Numbered from the stretch's first letter, positions 48,550 through 60,193 are shown. The stretch is DNA of 64,000 nt from Candidatus Pantoea haifensis (GCA_018842655.1 JAGTWN010000004.1:1116001-1180000), one strand, 5' to 3'. Notes: generated from the letters alone by a model not told the origin. Numbers and translations are program-made.

Positions 48550-50675
48550 ATGAAAACAACGTTTTTGCGTCAGGCGCATTTTCCGCTGATGCTGCTGCCT
48601 GCGGTGTTGCCACTGCCGCTACTGGCTGCTGAAGATGGCAGCGATACCATGGTGGTCAGCGCGGCGCCGCGTTCCGGCCTGTCTGAACTGGATACGCCTG
48701 CAGCAGTCAGTGTGGTCACCGGCGATGACATGCGTCAGGCTGCCCCGCGCGTCAACCTGTCTGAAACGCTTGCCCGCGTGCCGGGACTTCAGATTCAAAA
48801 CCGGCAAAATTATGCGCAGGATTTACAGCTGTCGGTGCGCGGCTTTGGCTCGCGCTCAACCTATGGCGTGCGCGGGCTGCGCATTTATGTTGATGGTATT
48901 CCAGCCACCATGCCCGATGGGCAGGGACAAACATCTAACATTGATATCGGTTCGATTGACCATGTGGAGGTGCTGCGCGGCCCTTTTCGGCCCTTTACGG
49001 TAACGCCTCTGGTGGCGTGATCAACGTGGAGACGCAAACCGGGCAGCAGCCCACGACGGTTGAAGCAGCAAGCTGGTATGGCAGCTATGGCAGCTGGCGC
49101 AACAGTGTTAAAGCCAGTGGCGCAACCGGCGATGGTACGCAGGCAGGCGACGTCAGTTACACCGTTTCGGCTTCCCGCTTTACGACCCACGGCTATCGCG
49201 ATCACAGCGCAGCGCAGAAAAACCTGGGAAATGCCAAACTCGGCGTGCAGCTGAATGATGTCAGTCGCTTAACGCTGCTGTTTAACAGTGTTCACATCGA
49301 TGCGCAGGATCCGGGCGGCTTAACCCCTGAGCAGTGGCGCGATAACCCGCGTCAGGTGGTAAGCAACGTGTCGTTATATGACACACGGAAAACGGTCGAT
49401 CAGACCCAGGGAGGCCTGCATTATCAGCGTGAGATGAGCGAGAACGATGACCTGAGCGTGATGGTGTATGCGGGCGTAAGGGAAACAACGCAGTTTCAGT
49501 CAATCCCGGCGAGCATACAGGCCACTCCCTCTCATCCGGGAGGCGTAATCTCACTGACGCGCCACTATCAGGGCATCGATACGCGCTGGACTCATCGCGA
49601 CACGCTGTTTTCAATCCCACTGACACTGACGGGCGGCCTCGACTATGAAACCATGACCGAGCGCCGCAAAGGATATGAAAATTTCACCGTCACTAACGGG
49701 GTTTACGATTACGGCACACAGGGCTCTCTCCGCCGTAATGAACGCAACCTGATGTGGAATCTGGATCCCTATTTGCAGACCGCATGGCAGTTGAGCAGTA
49801 AGCTTTCGCTGGAGGCCGGTGTGCGGTTTAGCACCGTTAATTTTGACTCTGACGACCATTACATTACAGCCAGCAACGGCGACGACAGCGGTGATGCGCG
49901 TTATCACAAATGGTTACCTGCCGCGTCGCTAAAGTATGCGTTCGATAGCAGCTGGAATGCGTATCTCTCTGCCGGCCGTGGCTTCGAGACGCCGACGATC
50001 AATGAGCTTTCTTACCGTTCAGGCGGCCTGTCAGGGCTGAATTTAGATCTGAAACCCGCCACCAGCGACACCCTGGAGCTAGGCAGTAAAAAACGCATCG
50101 GTAATGGCCTGATTAGTGCGGCTCTGTTTCAGACCGATACTCAGGATGAAATCGTCACGGATACCAGCAGCGGCGGCCGCACCACTTATAAAAACGCGGG
50201 CGAAACCCGCCGCCGTGGTCTGGAAATTGGGCTGGATCAGCAATTCGCTTACGACTGGCGTCTGAAGATGGCCTACACGCTGTTGGATGCCCGTTATCGC
50301 ACCAACGCCTGTGGCGATAACAGTTGTGACGGTAACCGGATACCGGGCATTGCGCGCAATATGGCCTATGCAGGGGTGGAATATGCACCAGAACAGGGAT
50401 GGTACGCCGGCGCGGAGCTGCGCTATATGAGTAATATTGCAGCCGACGATGAGAACGAGGTAAAAGCGCCGTCTTACACCGTGACTTCACTGAACAGCGG
50501 CTATAAATGGCTGGTGCAAAACTGGCGTGTGGATCTGTCTGGACGTGTCGATAACCTGTTTGACCGCAACTATGTCGGTTCAGTTATCGTTAATGAAAGT
50601 AATGGGCGCTATTTTGAACCTGCACCAGGCCGTAATTACAGCGTCGGCCTGAATGTAAGCTACGCGTTTCAATAA
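48550..50675 (+). CDS. pqqU: TonB-dependent PQQ receptor PqqU (YncD), frameshifted
   Basis: A 708-residue outer-membrane barrel after repair of one T in TTTT 48984-48987. It follows E. coli YncD closely: TonB-box/plug region MVVSAAPRSGLSELDTPAAVSVV, NRQNYAQDLQLSVRGFGSRSTYG, VDGIPATMPDGQGQTSNID, and the C terminus NRYFEPAPGRNY-type ending in an aromatic residue (YAFQ). YncD was shown to import PQQ and renamed PqqU. Presence beside a full pqq operon means this cell could both make and scavenge the cofactor. A terminator follows. Confidence 0.92.
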
Positions 50676-50689
50676 CTTTCTCTAAAACC

Positions 50690-50723
50690 TGCCTCGTCGT
50701 AAGAGATTATGCGAGGCATTTTT
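50690..50723 (+). terminator. terminator of pqqU
   Basis: Arms TGCCTCG/CGAGGCA followed by TTTTT, starting 15 bp after the stop. Confidence 0.8.
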
Positions 50724-50831
50724 ACTGCAGCTGGCGCTCTGCATCACCTTCTGCTCTGAGTGACGGGCGATCATTGGTTTCCAGGAAGTGGGCGTGATTC
50801 TGCTCACCCCTGGAGTGATGAATATCAGCTG

Positions 50832-51389
50832 TTACAGCGTGTTAATCAGGGCCAGGATCTCCTGCGTATTCCCGGTTTCTCCCAAGCGTGGGAAAATCAG
50901 CTTAACGCTGTTTTCATGCGTGTCTGCGTTTAAATCGGTCATTGCATCAACAGCAAGAGTGACGTTGTAACCTAATTCATAAGCCTGACGTGCAGTCGAT
51001 TCCACACCAATGCTGGTTGCAATGCCGCAAATGACAACCTGCGTCACACCGCGCTTCTGCAACTCGTCGTGAAGTGCCGTATTGTGGAACGCGCCCCAGG
51101 TGTGTTTAGTGACTGTAATATCGTTATGCTGTGGCGTCATTTCAGGCATCAGCGTCGCCCAGTCTGCCGGAAATTCACCGCTGTGACGTGCCTGCTCGTT
51201 GCGGCCTGGCGCGCCGCCCGCCACATTCACCAGTACCACGGGTAAATCTTTCGCATGGAACGCATCTTTAAGCTGTGCGCACAGGTCGATAACCGGTTGT
51301 GGCTCATGGACTACCGGCAAAGCGACAATACCCTGTTGCAGGTCGATAACAATCAGCGCGGTTTTTGCGTCAAGTGTGGTTACAGCCAT
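50832..51389 (-). CDS. isochorismatase-family cysteine hydrolase-like protein
   Basis: A 185-residue protein. ALIVIDLQQGI carries the catalytic aspartate and the KHTWGAFHNT region the lysine. The segment that usually holds the nucleophilic cysteine reads GIATSIGVESTA, with glycine in that place, as in true isochorismatases such as EntB. So ether or vinyl-ether hydrolysis is more likely than amidase action. The start at MAVTTLDAK has AGAGG eight bases upstream. Single gene. Confidence 0.8.
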   Translation of the reverse strand: MAVTTLDAKTALIVIDLQQGIVALPVVHEPQPVIDLCAQLKDAFHAKDLPVVLVNVAGGAPGRNEQARHSGEFPADWATLMPEMTPQHNDITVTKHTWGAFHNTALHDELQKRGVTQVVICGIATSIGVESTARQAYELGYNVTLAVDAMTDLNADTHENSVKLIFPRLGETGNTQEILALINTL

Positions 51390-51597
51390 GTGAGTCCTCT
51401 CAGAATGTGTTGTGAGTGAGTTTTTGTCGTAAGAAGATGACATCGTCAGGTGATTGCTGTTCTGCGCACGGTAGCGATTGCGGGCAAAAGCCCGTTGCAG
51501 CGCATCACAGGCCGCGATACGTCAGCTCTGGCGGAGAGCGGCAGTATACAAATGCAAAGACAAACTGGGTAGTTTGCCTTCGTATCATTTTGTAAGG

Positions 51598-52146
51598 TTA
51601 TACGCGCGCCAGATAATGGATAAGGCTGTGAAAACGCAGCGTAATATTCAGCGGATTGCGATAGCTGTGTGCCACATCGGCGGCAAACTGAAACGCCTCA
51701 CCCGCCTGCAAACGTCGCCAGATGCCATCAAAGCCAAGTAATAACTCACCTTCTGTCACCACCACCTGCTCCACCACGCCCTTTTCATGCGCTGATGAAT
51801 CACTTTGCGCGCCAGCGGCTAACTCGACCGCAAGCAGATCAAAACGAAGGCTGGCATCATAGGGTAACAGCGGGCGCACAATCATTTGCGCATTTGGCTG
51901 GCTAAACGTCGCGGTTTCTCCCGGTTGCAGCGTGCTGTCATGAATGAAATAGGAAAACGGAACATTAAAGCCGGTCGCGATTTTCCACAGCGTCGCCACC
52001 GTCGGGCTTGATTCTCCCCGCTCAATTTGCCCAAGCATTGCCTTGCTGACGCCGGTTCGTTCCGCGGCCAGGGTCAGGCTCCAGCCATTGGCCTGCCTGA
52101 GTTGTTTCAGGGAATCGCTGAGATGGTGCTGCAAATTATCCATTGT
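51598..52146 (-). CDS. XRE-cupin transcriptional regulator, YdcN/SutR-like
   Basis: A 182-residue regulator: N-terminal helix-turn-helix (LTLAAERTGVSKAMLGQIERGESSPTVATLWKIA) and a C-terminal cupin (VVTEGELLLGFDG, FAADVAHSYRN). It diverges from a YdcO-like transporter, as ydcN and ydcO are neighbours in E. coli, where YdcN (SutR) is a regulator linked to sulfur utilisation. Two palindromes between the genes are candidate operators. Confidence 0.85.
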   Translation of the reverse strand, partial: TMDNLQHHLSDSLKQLRQANGWSLTLAAERTGVSKAMLGQIERGESSPTVATLWKIATGFNVPFSYFIHDSTLQPGETATFSQPNAQMIVRPLLPYDASLRFDLLAVELAAGAQSDSSAHEKGVVEQVVVTEGELLLGFDGIWRRLQAGEAFQFAADVAHSYRNPLNITLRFHSLIHYLARV

Positions 52147-52180
52147 GTCTCCTGCCTGCATAGCCGCAGTGTACCACTTG

Positions 52181-52221
52181 TGCGTTATAACGCATCATGC
52201 GAGGATGTGCGCTATAACGTA
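52181..52221. promoter_or_regulatory. tandem palindromic operators between ydcN-like and ydcO-like genes
   Basis: TGCGTTATAACGCA (52181-52194) is a perfect palindrome; TGCGCTATAACGTA (52208-52221) is the same with two changes. Their starts are 27 bp apart, between the divergent genes, and they probably bind the YdcN-like regulator. Confidence 0.7.
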
Positions 52222-52237
52222 CAACAGGAGTTCAGCG

Positions 52238-53413
52238 ATGCTTAACGCGGCTTCCCGACCTTCATTTTCCTTGCCGATGCTTGTTTCTGGCTTTGTGGCC
52301 GTACTGGTGGGTTACAGCAGCACCGGCGCGATTATTTATCAGGTAGCACAAGCGGCAGGTGCCAGCCCAGCGCAAACCGGCGGCTGGCTTTCAGTGATCG
52401 GCATTGCTATGGGAATCGCCTCACTGGCACTGTCGTTACGTTATCGCATGCCGGTACTCGCGGCCTGGTCCACGCCGGGCGCAGCCTTGCTGGCGACCAG
52501 TTTTCATGGCATTTCGATTAACGAAGCCGTGGGTGTTTTTGTCTTCGCTAATCTGTTGATTGTGCTGAGCGGCATTACCGGTCTGTTTGCGCGCCTGATG
52601 AACTACATTCCACAATCGCTGGCAGCAGCGATGCTGGCGGGCATTTTATTACGCTTCGGCTTACAGACTTTTGCCGATCTGCAAACTAATTTTGTGCTGT
52701 GTGGCAGTATGTGCTTCGCCTGGCTGATGGCGCGCCGTTGGCTGGCTCGTTACGCCATTCTGGTCACGCTGCTTGTGGGTATTGTGGTGGCGATGGGGCA
52801 AAACGCGATCCATTTCCCGGCTCATTCACCGGGTTTTAGCCTGCCGGAAGCTGTCATGCCGCACTTTACGCTTACCGCGCTTATCGGCATTGGGCTGCCC
52901 TATTTTCTGGTCACCATGGCTTCACAAAATGCCCCCGGCATTGCCACACTGCAGGCCCACGGCTATACGCCACCCGTCTCTGCTTTAATGAGCTGGACCG
53001 GTCTGATTGCCCTGCTGCTGTCACCCTTTGGTGGATTTTCAGTTTGTATCGCGGCAATTACTGCGGCGATTTGTATGGGCGACGAGGTTGATCCCGATCC
53101 GCGCCGCCGCTGGATGGCGTCCGCCCTGGCGGGCCTGTTTTATCTGCTGGCGGGTTTCTCCGGCGCGCTGATTGGCGTGCTGTTTAGCGCGTTGCCTGCG
53201 GTGTTGATTCAGGCGCTGGCTGGCCTGGCGTTACTGGCCACCCTCGGCGGGAGCCTGCAGCGCGCGCTGGAAAAACCCGCCGAACGCGACAGCGCACTGA
53301 TAACTTTTCTTATTACCGCCTCAGGCGTCTCCCTGCTTGGCATCGGTTCAGCATTCTGGGGACTGGTGGGAGGGATTATCGCTCATCTATTGCTCACAAA
53401 ACGCACAGCTTAG
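52238..53413 (+). CDS. ydcO: BenE-family transporter, YdcO-like
   Basis: A 391-residue polytopic protein of the benzoate:H+ symporter family. FVAVLVGYSSTGAIIYQVAQAAGASPAQTGGW, AAWSTPGAALLAT and FLVTMASQNAPGIATLQAHGY are typical. The start MLNAASR has AGGAG eight bases upstream; longer in-frame extensions run back into the regulator gene and are unlikely. Substrate of YdcO is not firmly known. Confidence 0.88.
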   Translation: MLNAASRPSFSLPMLVSGFVAVLVGYSSTGAIIYQVAQAAGASPAQTGGWLSVIGIAMGIASLALSLRYRMPVLAAWSTPGAALLATSFHGISINEAVGVFVFANLLIVLSGITGLFARLMNYIPQSLAAAMLAGILLRFGLQTFADLQTNFVLCGSMCFAWLMARRWLARYAILVTLLVGIVVAMGQNAIHFPAHSPGFSLPEAVMPHFTLTALIGIGLPYFLVTMASQNAPGIATLQAHGYTPPVSALMSWTGLIALLLSPFGGFSVCIAAITAAICMGDEVDPDPRRRWMASALAGLFYLLAGFSGALIGVLFSALPAVLIQALAGLALLATLGGSLQRALEKPAERDSALITFLITASGVSLLGIGSAFWGLVGGIIAHLLLTKRTA

Positions 53414-53572
53414 CCTCCGGCGCGCGACTGATCCGCTCAGCAGCGCGCGAAAACCCACTTATTTAGCCCCTTTTTCTGCCGTTTGATTTGCGCTTGCCCC
53501 GCGTAAAATCACCTCAATCGCCGATAACTCACGATTTTCTGCCTCAGACAACGACCGATAAGGGCCCAACAG

Positions 53573-54868
53573 GTGGCAAAAACATTTCTGCGCAGCGGCA
53601 ATCTCGATGCGGTACTGGCCTTAGGTGAAAATGGTCAACCGGTCTACGCTTCTGCCCTGCAAATTCGCGAAACCCTGCGTCTGCGTCGTCAAAACGCGCT
53701 GGCTGACTGCCTTGCTATACCGCAGGCCAATGAGCGAGGCGATCGCCTTGACTGGTATGCGCCGTTTTCCGGCAAGGTTAAATCCTGGCTGGGTGCCAGC
53801 GATCATGAACGCCGTCAGGCGCTTGAGCAACTGACCGCCTGTCAACAGGATATGAATGCCCTTAGCGCACGCGCGTGCGAAGCGGATAATCCCGCGATGC
53901 GTTTTTTCGGTGCCTTGCTCAGCAAAAGCCTGCAATTTCCCGATCAGCAGTATGTTTACCTGGTTGACGGTAAACCGGTCATTACCTTTTGGGGTTTTGT
54001 CGATGCCCAGGCGCGCAGCCGCGATGATGCTCTTTCCTGTCTGCGTGACAGCATTGAAGAGTCGCTGCCAAAAGTGCTGGTTGATACCGCCCCGCCAGTC
54101 GCACCTGTGGTTAAAACAGAATCAGAACCTGAGCCCGAACCTGTTGCGGCAATTAGAGCGGCTGATCCGGTGATCGCTGAACCGGTCGTTGCAGAGCAAC
54201 CGGCTGAAAAACGCCGTTCCGGCTTCCGCGTCTGGTATCTGTTACCGCCAGTGGCAATTGCTGCTGCCGTGACTGTGGCGGTTGTTTTACATACCTCTAA
54301 ACCTGAAGCCCTGCCGGTTAAACCTGTCGCTGCAGCGCCGGTTAAAACGCCTGCTATCGTGCTGTCGAGTCAAAAACTGGCCGAGACACTGCCGCAAAAA
54401 CCAGCCACCGTGGTTGAAGCTGCAGTGCCGCCTGTTACTGCACCTTCAGCTACGCTTGAAAGCGTCGTTGTACCGGCTATGCCAACAGAGCCGCAAGAAC
54501 TGGTGATTGCGACTCATTCGGTACGTAATGGTACGGTAAACATGCTGGATGGTCGCTGGCGCGTGACATTGCAAACCCGGCTACCAACCGGCAAGCCGCC
54601 AAGCCTGCTTTTTGAATTCAAAGCGGGTAAAGGCAGCGCGCAAATTTCCCAGGGTGATAACATTCGCTGTACTGCCGATGTCACGGCGGCAATGACCGCA
54701 GCGGGCAATCTGGTGATGCGCAGCCGCTATACGGCGAAATGCAGCGACGGCTCACGCTATCGCATGCCGTTGCTGGTGTGTAAAGCCAGCGATGGCCCTG
54801 CTGTTTGCGAAGCCAGATATGGCAAAGATCAAGTGTTCCCGATGACGATTAAGCGTGAGAGTAAATAA
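53573..54868 (+). CDS. srfA: SrfA-family protein
   Basis: A 431-residue protein: an N-terminal cytosolic domain (MAKTFLRSGNLDAVLALG), a Pro/Glu/Val-rich linker, one membrane helix (VWYLLPPVAIAAAVTVAVVL near residue 230), a second Pro/Ala/Val-rich linker, and a C-terminal domain with four cysteines (IRCTAD, AKCSDG, LVCKAS, AVCEAR) that would be periplasmic. It heads srfABC, a cluster first named in Salmonella as regulated by SsrB. No molecular function is established. The GTG start is the only reasonable one. Confidence 0.8.
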   Translation: MAKTFLRSGNLDAVLALGENGQPVYASALQIRETLRLRRQNALADCLAIPQANERGDRLDWYAPFSGKVKSWLGASDHERRQALEQLTACQQDMNALSARACEADNPAMRFFGALLSKSLQFPDQQYVYLVDGKPVITFWGFVDAQARSRDDALSCLRDSIEESLPKVLVDTAPPVAPVVKTESEPEPEPVAAIRAADPVIAEPVVAEQPAEKRRSGFRVWYLLPPVAIAAAVTVAVVLHTSKPEALPVKPVAAAPVKTPAIVLSSQKLAETLPQKPATVVEAAVPPVTAPSATLESVVVPAMPTEPQELVIATHSVRNGTVNMLDGRWRVTLQTRLPTGKPPSLLFEFKAGKGSAQISQGDNIRCTADVTAAMTAAGNLVMRSRYTAKCSDGSRYRMPLLVCKASDGPAVCEARYGKDQVFPMTIKRESK

Positions 54869-54870
54869 AC

Positions 54871-57833
54871 ATGCTGGCTCCCTGATCGATGACAAACAAA
54901 AAATCACGCTGATTGAAGACAGCGGCGTGCAGTTTCTCGACTTTGGCCTGCAATTATCGGCCACCCAGGCGCGCCGCCAGTTTGTGCGCCAGACCGCTAA
55001 CGGCCCGTTGCTGCGACTGAATGTTGATGGCAACAGCGGCAAGTTCCTGCTCTATCCCGAAGATGGCGGCGCGCCTGAAGTGGTGCGTCCCGAATCTGAT
55101 ATTGCCCTGGCCGATTCGCTGGCACTGCTTTCAGCCTGCTGGCTGCCGCTGCCCATGCTGCGCTGCGCCAGCGGACGTCGCTTCATTGGTGGCCCGGAAA
55201 ACTGGGCGCGTATGCGTCTGGTGGCACTGGATAAACCTGACGCGGCAGGCAATACCCATCGCGTGAGCCTGGCTTTTGACACCCGCTGCGTTGCCGACGC
55301 GGAAGGCGGAGAGCAACTCGGTTTATCACCCGCTGATGCACAAAATGGCGTGACGTTCTCCCTGGCATGGCATAACTACGAGCTGGGCGAGTTCCTCGAT
55401 CACACCTGGGTCGATGGCTGGCTGCGTGAAGCCTTTACCGATCGGGTTTCCGATCGCCGCGAGCAGGCAATCAATCAGGCCCTGCGTGAGTTTGAGTATC
55501 AGGCACACTATCTCAACCTGCTGGAGTTGCTGGGTGAGCAGCTCAGTCTCAATGAAATTCATATTCAGGCTGCCACGCTGCAAACCCCGGCGGTGAACGT
55601 TGACATCATCCTGGATGTCGGTAACTCGCATACCTGCGGCATTCTGGTGGAAGATCACCCGGAAGAAAGCAATGGCCTGAAGCAGACCTATGAATTGCAG
55701 TTGCGCGATCTGTCGCAGCCGCATCAGGTTTATAACGAGCTGTTTGACAGTCGTCTGGAATTTGCTGAAGCGCGCTTTGGTAAAGCCAGTTTTTCGCTGG
55801 AGAGCGGTCGTGAACAGGCCTTTATGTGGCCCTCCCTGACGCGCGTGGGACGCGAAGCCAGTCGCCTGGCCCTGCAACGGGCCGGGCTGGAGGGCAGTAC
55901 CGGTTTGTCCAGCCCACGCCGCTATCTGTGGGATGAAGCCCGCTATCAGCCAGGCTGGCGTTTTAATCAGCAGAGCGCCCAGGGCGAGCCGCTGGCCTGC
56001 GCCGCGCCTTTTACTACGCTGTTAAATGACGAAGGCCAGCCGCTGCATGCGCTGCCGCTGGACGATCGTCTGCCTGTTTTTTCCGCGCACTACAGCCGCA
56101 GTTCGCTGATGACATTTATGTTATGTGAACTACTGGCACAGGCGATGATGCAAATGAACAGCGCCGCACAGCGTCAGCGTATGCCGCAGAGCCATGCACC
56201 GCGTCAGTTGCGTCATGTCATCCTTACCCTGCCGTCGGCGATGCCAAAGCCTGAGCGTGAAATTTTCCGTCGCCGCATGCAGGAAGCGATTGCGCTGGTA
56301 TGGAAAGCGGAAGGCTGGCATCCGGCGGATGAAGCCTTTACGCCGCAAAGCCAGGCGCAGTGCCGTAAACCGGTGCCGGATGTGCAAATGGAATGGGATG
56401 AAGCAACCTGCGGACAAATGGTCTGGTTGTTCAATGAAACGCAGGTCAATTTTGCGGGTCGCGCAGAAGATTTCTTTAGCAGCATGGCGCGCCCCGACCG
56501 CCCGCGTGAAACGGACGAGTTGCCGGGTAAAAGCCTGCGTATCGCCTCTGTCGACATTGGCGGTGGCACCACCGACTTAGCGATTACGCAATACCGCCTC
56601 GATGACGGCCAGGGCAACAATGTCAAAATCACCCCGCGCCTGCTGTTCCGTGAAGGCTTCAAAGTCGCAGGTGATGATATTTTGCTGGATGTGATTCAGC
56701 TGTGGATCCTGCCGGCACTGCAAAACAGCCTGCAAAAAGCGGGACTGGCTCTGGCAGAACCGTTAATGAATAAGCTGTTTGGCCACGACAGCCGCATGGA
56801 TGGTCAGGCCACGCTGCGTCAGCAGGTTACGCTACAGTTGTTTATTCCCCTGGCTCAGGCGGTGCTGGAGCGTTATGAAAACTGGGATCCGCTGGAGAGC
56901 CATGCCGAGATCAACGCGCTGTTTGGCGAGCTGGTTGAACAGCGTCCCAGCGATGCCGTACTGGCCTTTGTTAACGGTGAAATCCAGCGCGAGCTTGGCG
57001 TCGGCAGCCGTTTCGATCTGCTTGACGTGCCGCTTGTGGTCAGCCTGACGCAGCTGCACGGAGAATTTCTGCAGCATCGCATGGCGATCATTCCCGCGTT
57101 GCGTTCAATGTGTGAAGTGGTGTCACTTTATCAGTGCGATGTGCTGCTGCTCACGGGTCGCCCGTCGCGTTTCCCTGGCATTCAGGCGCTGGTACGCCAC
57201 CTGCAACCTTTGCCAGGCAGCCGTATTCTGTCGCTTGAGGGGTATCACACCAGTGACTGGTATCCGTTTAACAAACATGGCCGCATCGATAACCCGAAAT
57301 CCACTGCAGCCGTGGGCGCGATGCTCTGCCTGTTGGCGCTCGATTTGCGTCTCAGCAGTTTCTGGTTCCGGGCGGGCGATTTCGAACCCTACTCAACCAT
57401 TCGCTATTTGGGCATGCTTGATGAAAACCAGGCGCTGACCGATGAGAACCTTTGCTACAGCGAGATCGATCTTGATGATGCTGCTTTCGCTTTAGATCGG
57501 AAAAGCAGTTTCCGCATACGTGGTAACGTCTGCCTCGGCTTTCGCCAGCTGGATAACGATCGCTGGCCTGCGTCACCGCTCTATAGTCTGACCCTGAACG
57601 ACGCGGCGCTGGCCCGTAAAGTCGCCGGTGAAAGCGTATTGCGCGTAAAATTAGCGGTAAAACCCGGCCCGGAGGCGCAAGGCCCGGAGAACCTGGTGCT
57701 GAGCGATGCCCGCCTTGATGACGGTACGCGCGTACCGCTAGCGCATTTAAGCCTGAAACTGAATACGCTCTCGGCAACCGGCAACGCGAATGCGCAATAC
57801 TGGATCGACAGCGGGAGCGTCTGTAAACGATGA
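54871..57833 (+). CDS. srfB: SrfB, actin/Hsp70-like ATPase-fold protein
   Basis: A protein of about 987 residues. Two ASKHA phosphate-loop motifs are visible: VDIILDVGNSHTCGIL near residue 245 and SVDIGGGTTDLAITQY near 565, with an adenosine-type LLLTGRPSRFPGI near 770. The likely true start is ATG 54871 (ML A..SLIDDKQKITLIEDSG), three bases after srfA; this needs one missing base near 54877, because the open frame that seems to start at 54855 reads into srfA without a ribosome site. It overlaps srfC by ATGA. Role unknown; the fold suggests ATP-driven conformational change. Confidence 0.85.
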
Positions 57834-60193
57834 AATCTGTAAAAACCCGCCAGCCGCAGACGCTGGCAAAGCGCCTGAATCTGTTACAAGAGGCACTGAA
57901 CGCCAGCTTTGCATGGATTGAGACCACGCGCACCCAGTCACCGCGTCTGGCATTAGAAGCGGAAACCCTGAAACTGCAGTTGCGTCAGTCGCGCGTACAA
58001 ACGCAGGCGCTGGCGCAGCAAGTGGCGCGCCCGGTTACGCTCGCGCTGTTTGGGCAATCTCAGGCAGGCAAAGCCTGGCTGTTAAAAGAGATGGTTGCTG
58101 ATGCACAGGGAGAGATGATCACACGTCTGAGTGATAAATCGCTGAGCTATTTTCAGCACATTAATCCCGGTAATCTTGATTATGCCACCGCCACCCGTTT
58201 CAGCCATCAGCGCGAACCGCTCTCGGCAGAATGGCCCGTGGAGTTAACGCTGCTGAGTGAAGCGGACATTTTGCGTCTGGCAATTGCCTGTGGCAACGGC
58301 GTTACCCAGGCGAATACCGCCCAGATTGACAGCGTTTTGCACCGCTTACAGCGCCATCGCCTGACGACGCCACTGCCCGGACTGGAAGGCGATGGGCTGG
58401 TGACGTTATGGGCCTGGTGCCGTCAGCACCGGTTACACGATGCGCTGTTCGATCGTCATTTTTGGCCTCAGGCGGTAGAACTCGCCCCCTGGCTGAGCGT
58501 GGACGATCGGGTTCAACTCTTTTCCCTGCTGTGGCCTGCTGAGCCGGAATTAAATGAAACCGTGCGGGGTTTGCTGCATCTGCGTCATCAACTGCGTAAC
58601 AGCAGCCGCATTTTAGCCCCGCTGAGTCTGCTTACCACGCGCACATCGCTGCCCGCAGAACAGTTAATCGTTCCCGCCAGTGAGCAGGATCTGCCATTGC
58701 CGGTCGAGGTCTGCCCGCTTAACGGTAACCGTATCGGCAAACCGCAAAGCGTGGCGCTGGGAGAACTGGCGCTACTGACACTGGAAGTCACTATTCCGCT
58801 GAGTTCTACCCGCGCACGGCGCTGTATGATGATGCGGATATGCTGGAACTTCCTGCGCCGGGCCTGCCTGCTGACGAGGCGGCACGTGAAGAACGTCAAC
58901 GTTTTGCGCAGCAAAACCTTTGCGTGCGCGTTTGCTGGAACAAAAACGCGCCTTACTCTGTGGATTTTATGCTGCACGTCAGGGCATTGATCTGTTACTG
59001 ATCTGTACCGCCGCCAGCCAGCGTCAGGATGTTGATAGCGCCAGCCAGGCACTACGGGAATGGCAACGTCATCAGCCCCTCACTGAAGGCGCTGAAAAAC
59101 CGCGCCTTATCTGGGCGATTACGCCGTTCGATGCGCGTCATCAGCAGATTAACGTTGATGAGGCAGTGCAGCGTCAGATTGGTCAGCCGGGACAACACTG
59201 GGGCTCGATGCTGGCGCTGGATCGTGCCGGTGTTGATCGAATGGCCGCCTGGCTGCAGGACGAAATGCAGCCCGATGCACGCCGCGAGTTACTGGTGGCG
59301 CAACTGGCTCAGATTCAGCATACCGTTGTCGAGCGGCGTTTACTGCCGTGGACCGAGGCTGAAGCCAGCCCCGAACAGGCGGCGCGCAAACAGAATATTG
59401 CCGATACGCTGCTGAAATGTTTGCAGCATCGCACCGGTCTGCATGGGGAACTGCTGGAACGTCTGCAGCCACCGCGTGAGGCGCTACGTCAGCTGTGGCT
59501 TAATCACGCCGTCGCGGTGAGCACGCCCGATAAAAAAGCAGCTGAGAATCAGTTTGGTATTGGTTTCGAGTTTGATCTGTTCAGTAACGATGAGGTTGAA
59601 CAGATCCCAGTGCAGCAGAGTAAAGCCAGCCAGAATACCCAGCAATTCCCTCATCAGGTATTCAGCTTATGGCTCGATCATTTACGTCAGCTGCCAGAGA
59701 ACCGCAGCCTGCTGGCGTTACTGAACGTGGATAAGGCGACGATGGAATGGCTGGTAGAAGAGTTAATTACCGCCAGTTTTCGCGCCGACATCCCACAAAA
59801 ATTGCAGCAAGCCCTGCATGAGCCTGATGCACACACGGTAACCCATGAATCGCGCGCCGATCGTCAGGTGACGCGGGCCATGACTGTGCTGGGCGATTTT
59901 GTTGCCTGGCTGGGCTTTTTACAGCGCCCGGAGTCGGAGCGTCCGGCGAGCCGCGTGAATCGTGGGCAACCGATTTTTTCTCGCCCACCGGCACCCAGCG
60001 TTAACTTCAGTGCCGGACAACGTTTAACGCGGCTCTCCACCGCGCCAGCCCATCATACCGCTTACTACATTTATGACTGGCTGGTTGGGCTGAACTCAGT
60101 GATTATTGAGAATAACGGCTATACCGGGGCGGGGATTTACCGGTGGCAGCACGTGATGCGCTGATCGCCCTGCTGAAGCCGCTGCGTACTTAA
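57830..60193 (+). CDS. srfC: SrfC-family protein, P-loop and coiled coil, three frameshifts
   Basis: After repair 788 residues. An N-terminal alpha-helical stretch (residues 1-60) leads to a P-loop-like LFGQSQAGKAWLL, as in dynamin-like or GTPase proteins, then long helical regions. Breaks lie near 58800, at TTT 58919-58921 and at GGGG 60131-60134; the last restores the C terminus ...DLPVAARDALIALLKPLRT. Translationally coupled to srfB. The stop overlaps the barstar stop from the other strand by a few bases. Function unproven; the trio looks like a membrane-linked nucleotide-dependent machine. Confidence 0.82.

Noticed and set aside
52043-52237. N-terminal extension of the YdcO-like transporter
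   Set aside because: It runs antisense through the ydcN-like gene and the operators; the ATG at 52238 has a good ribosome site.
54855-54870. Upstream ATG for srfB overlapping srfA
   Set aside because: No ribosome site, and the residues before LIDDKQKITLIEDSG do not fit SrfB; an ATG at 54871 with one missing base fits better.
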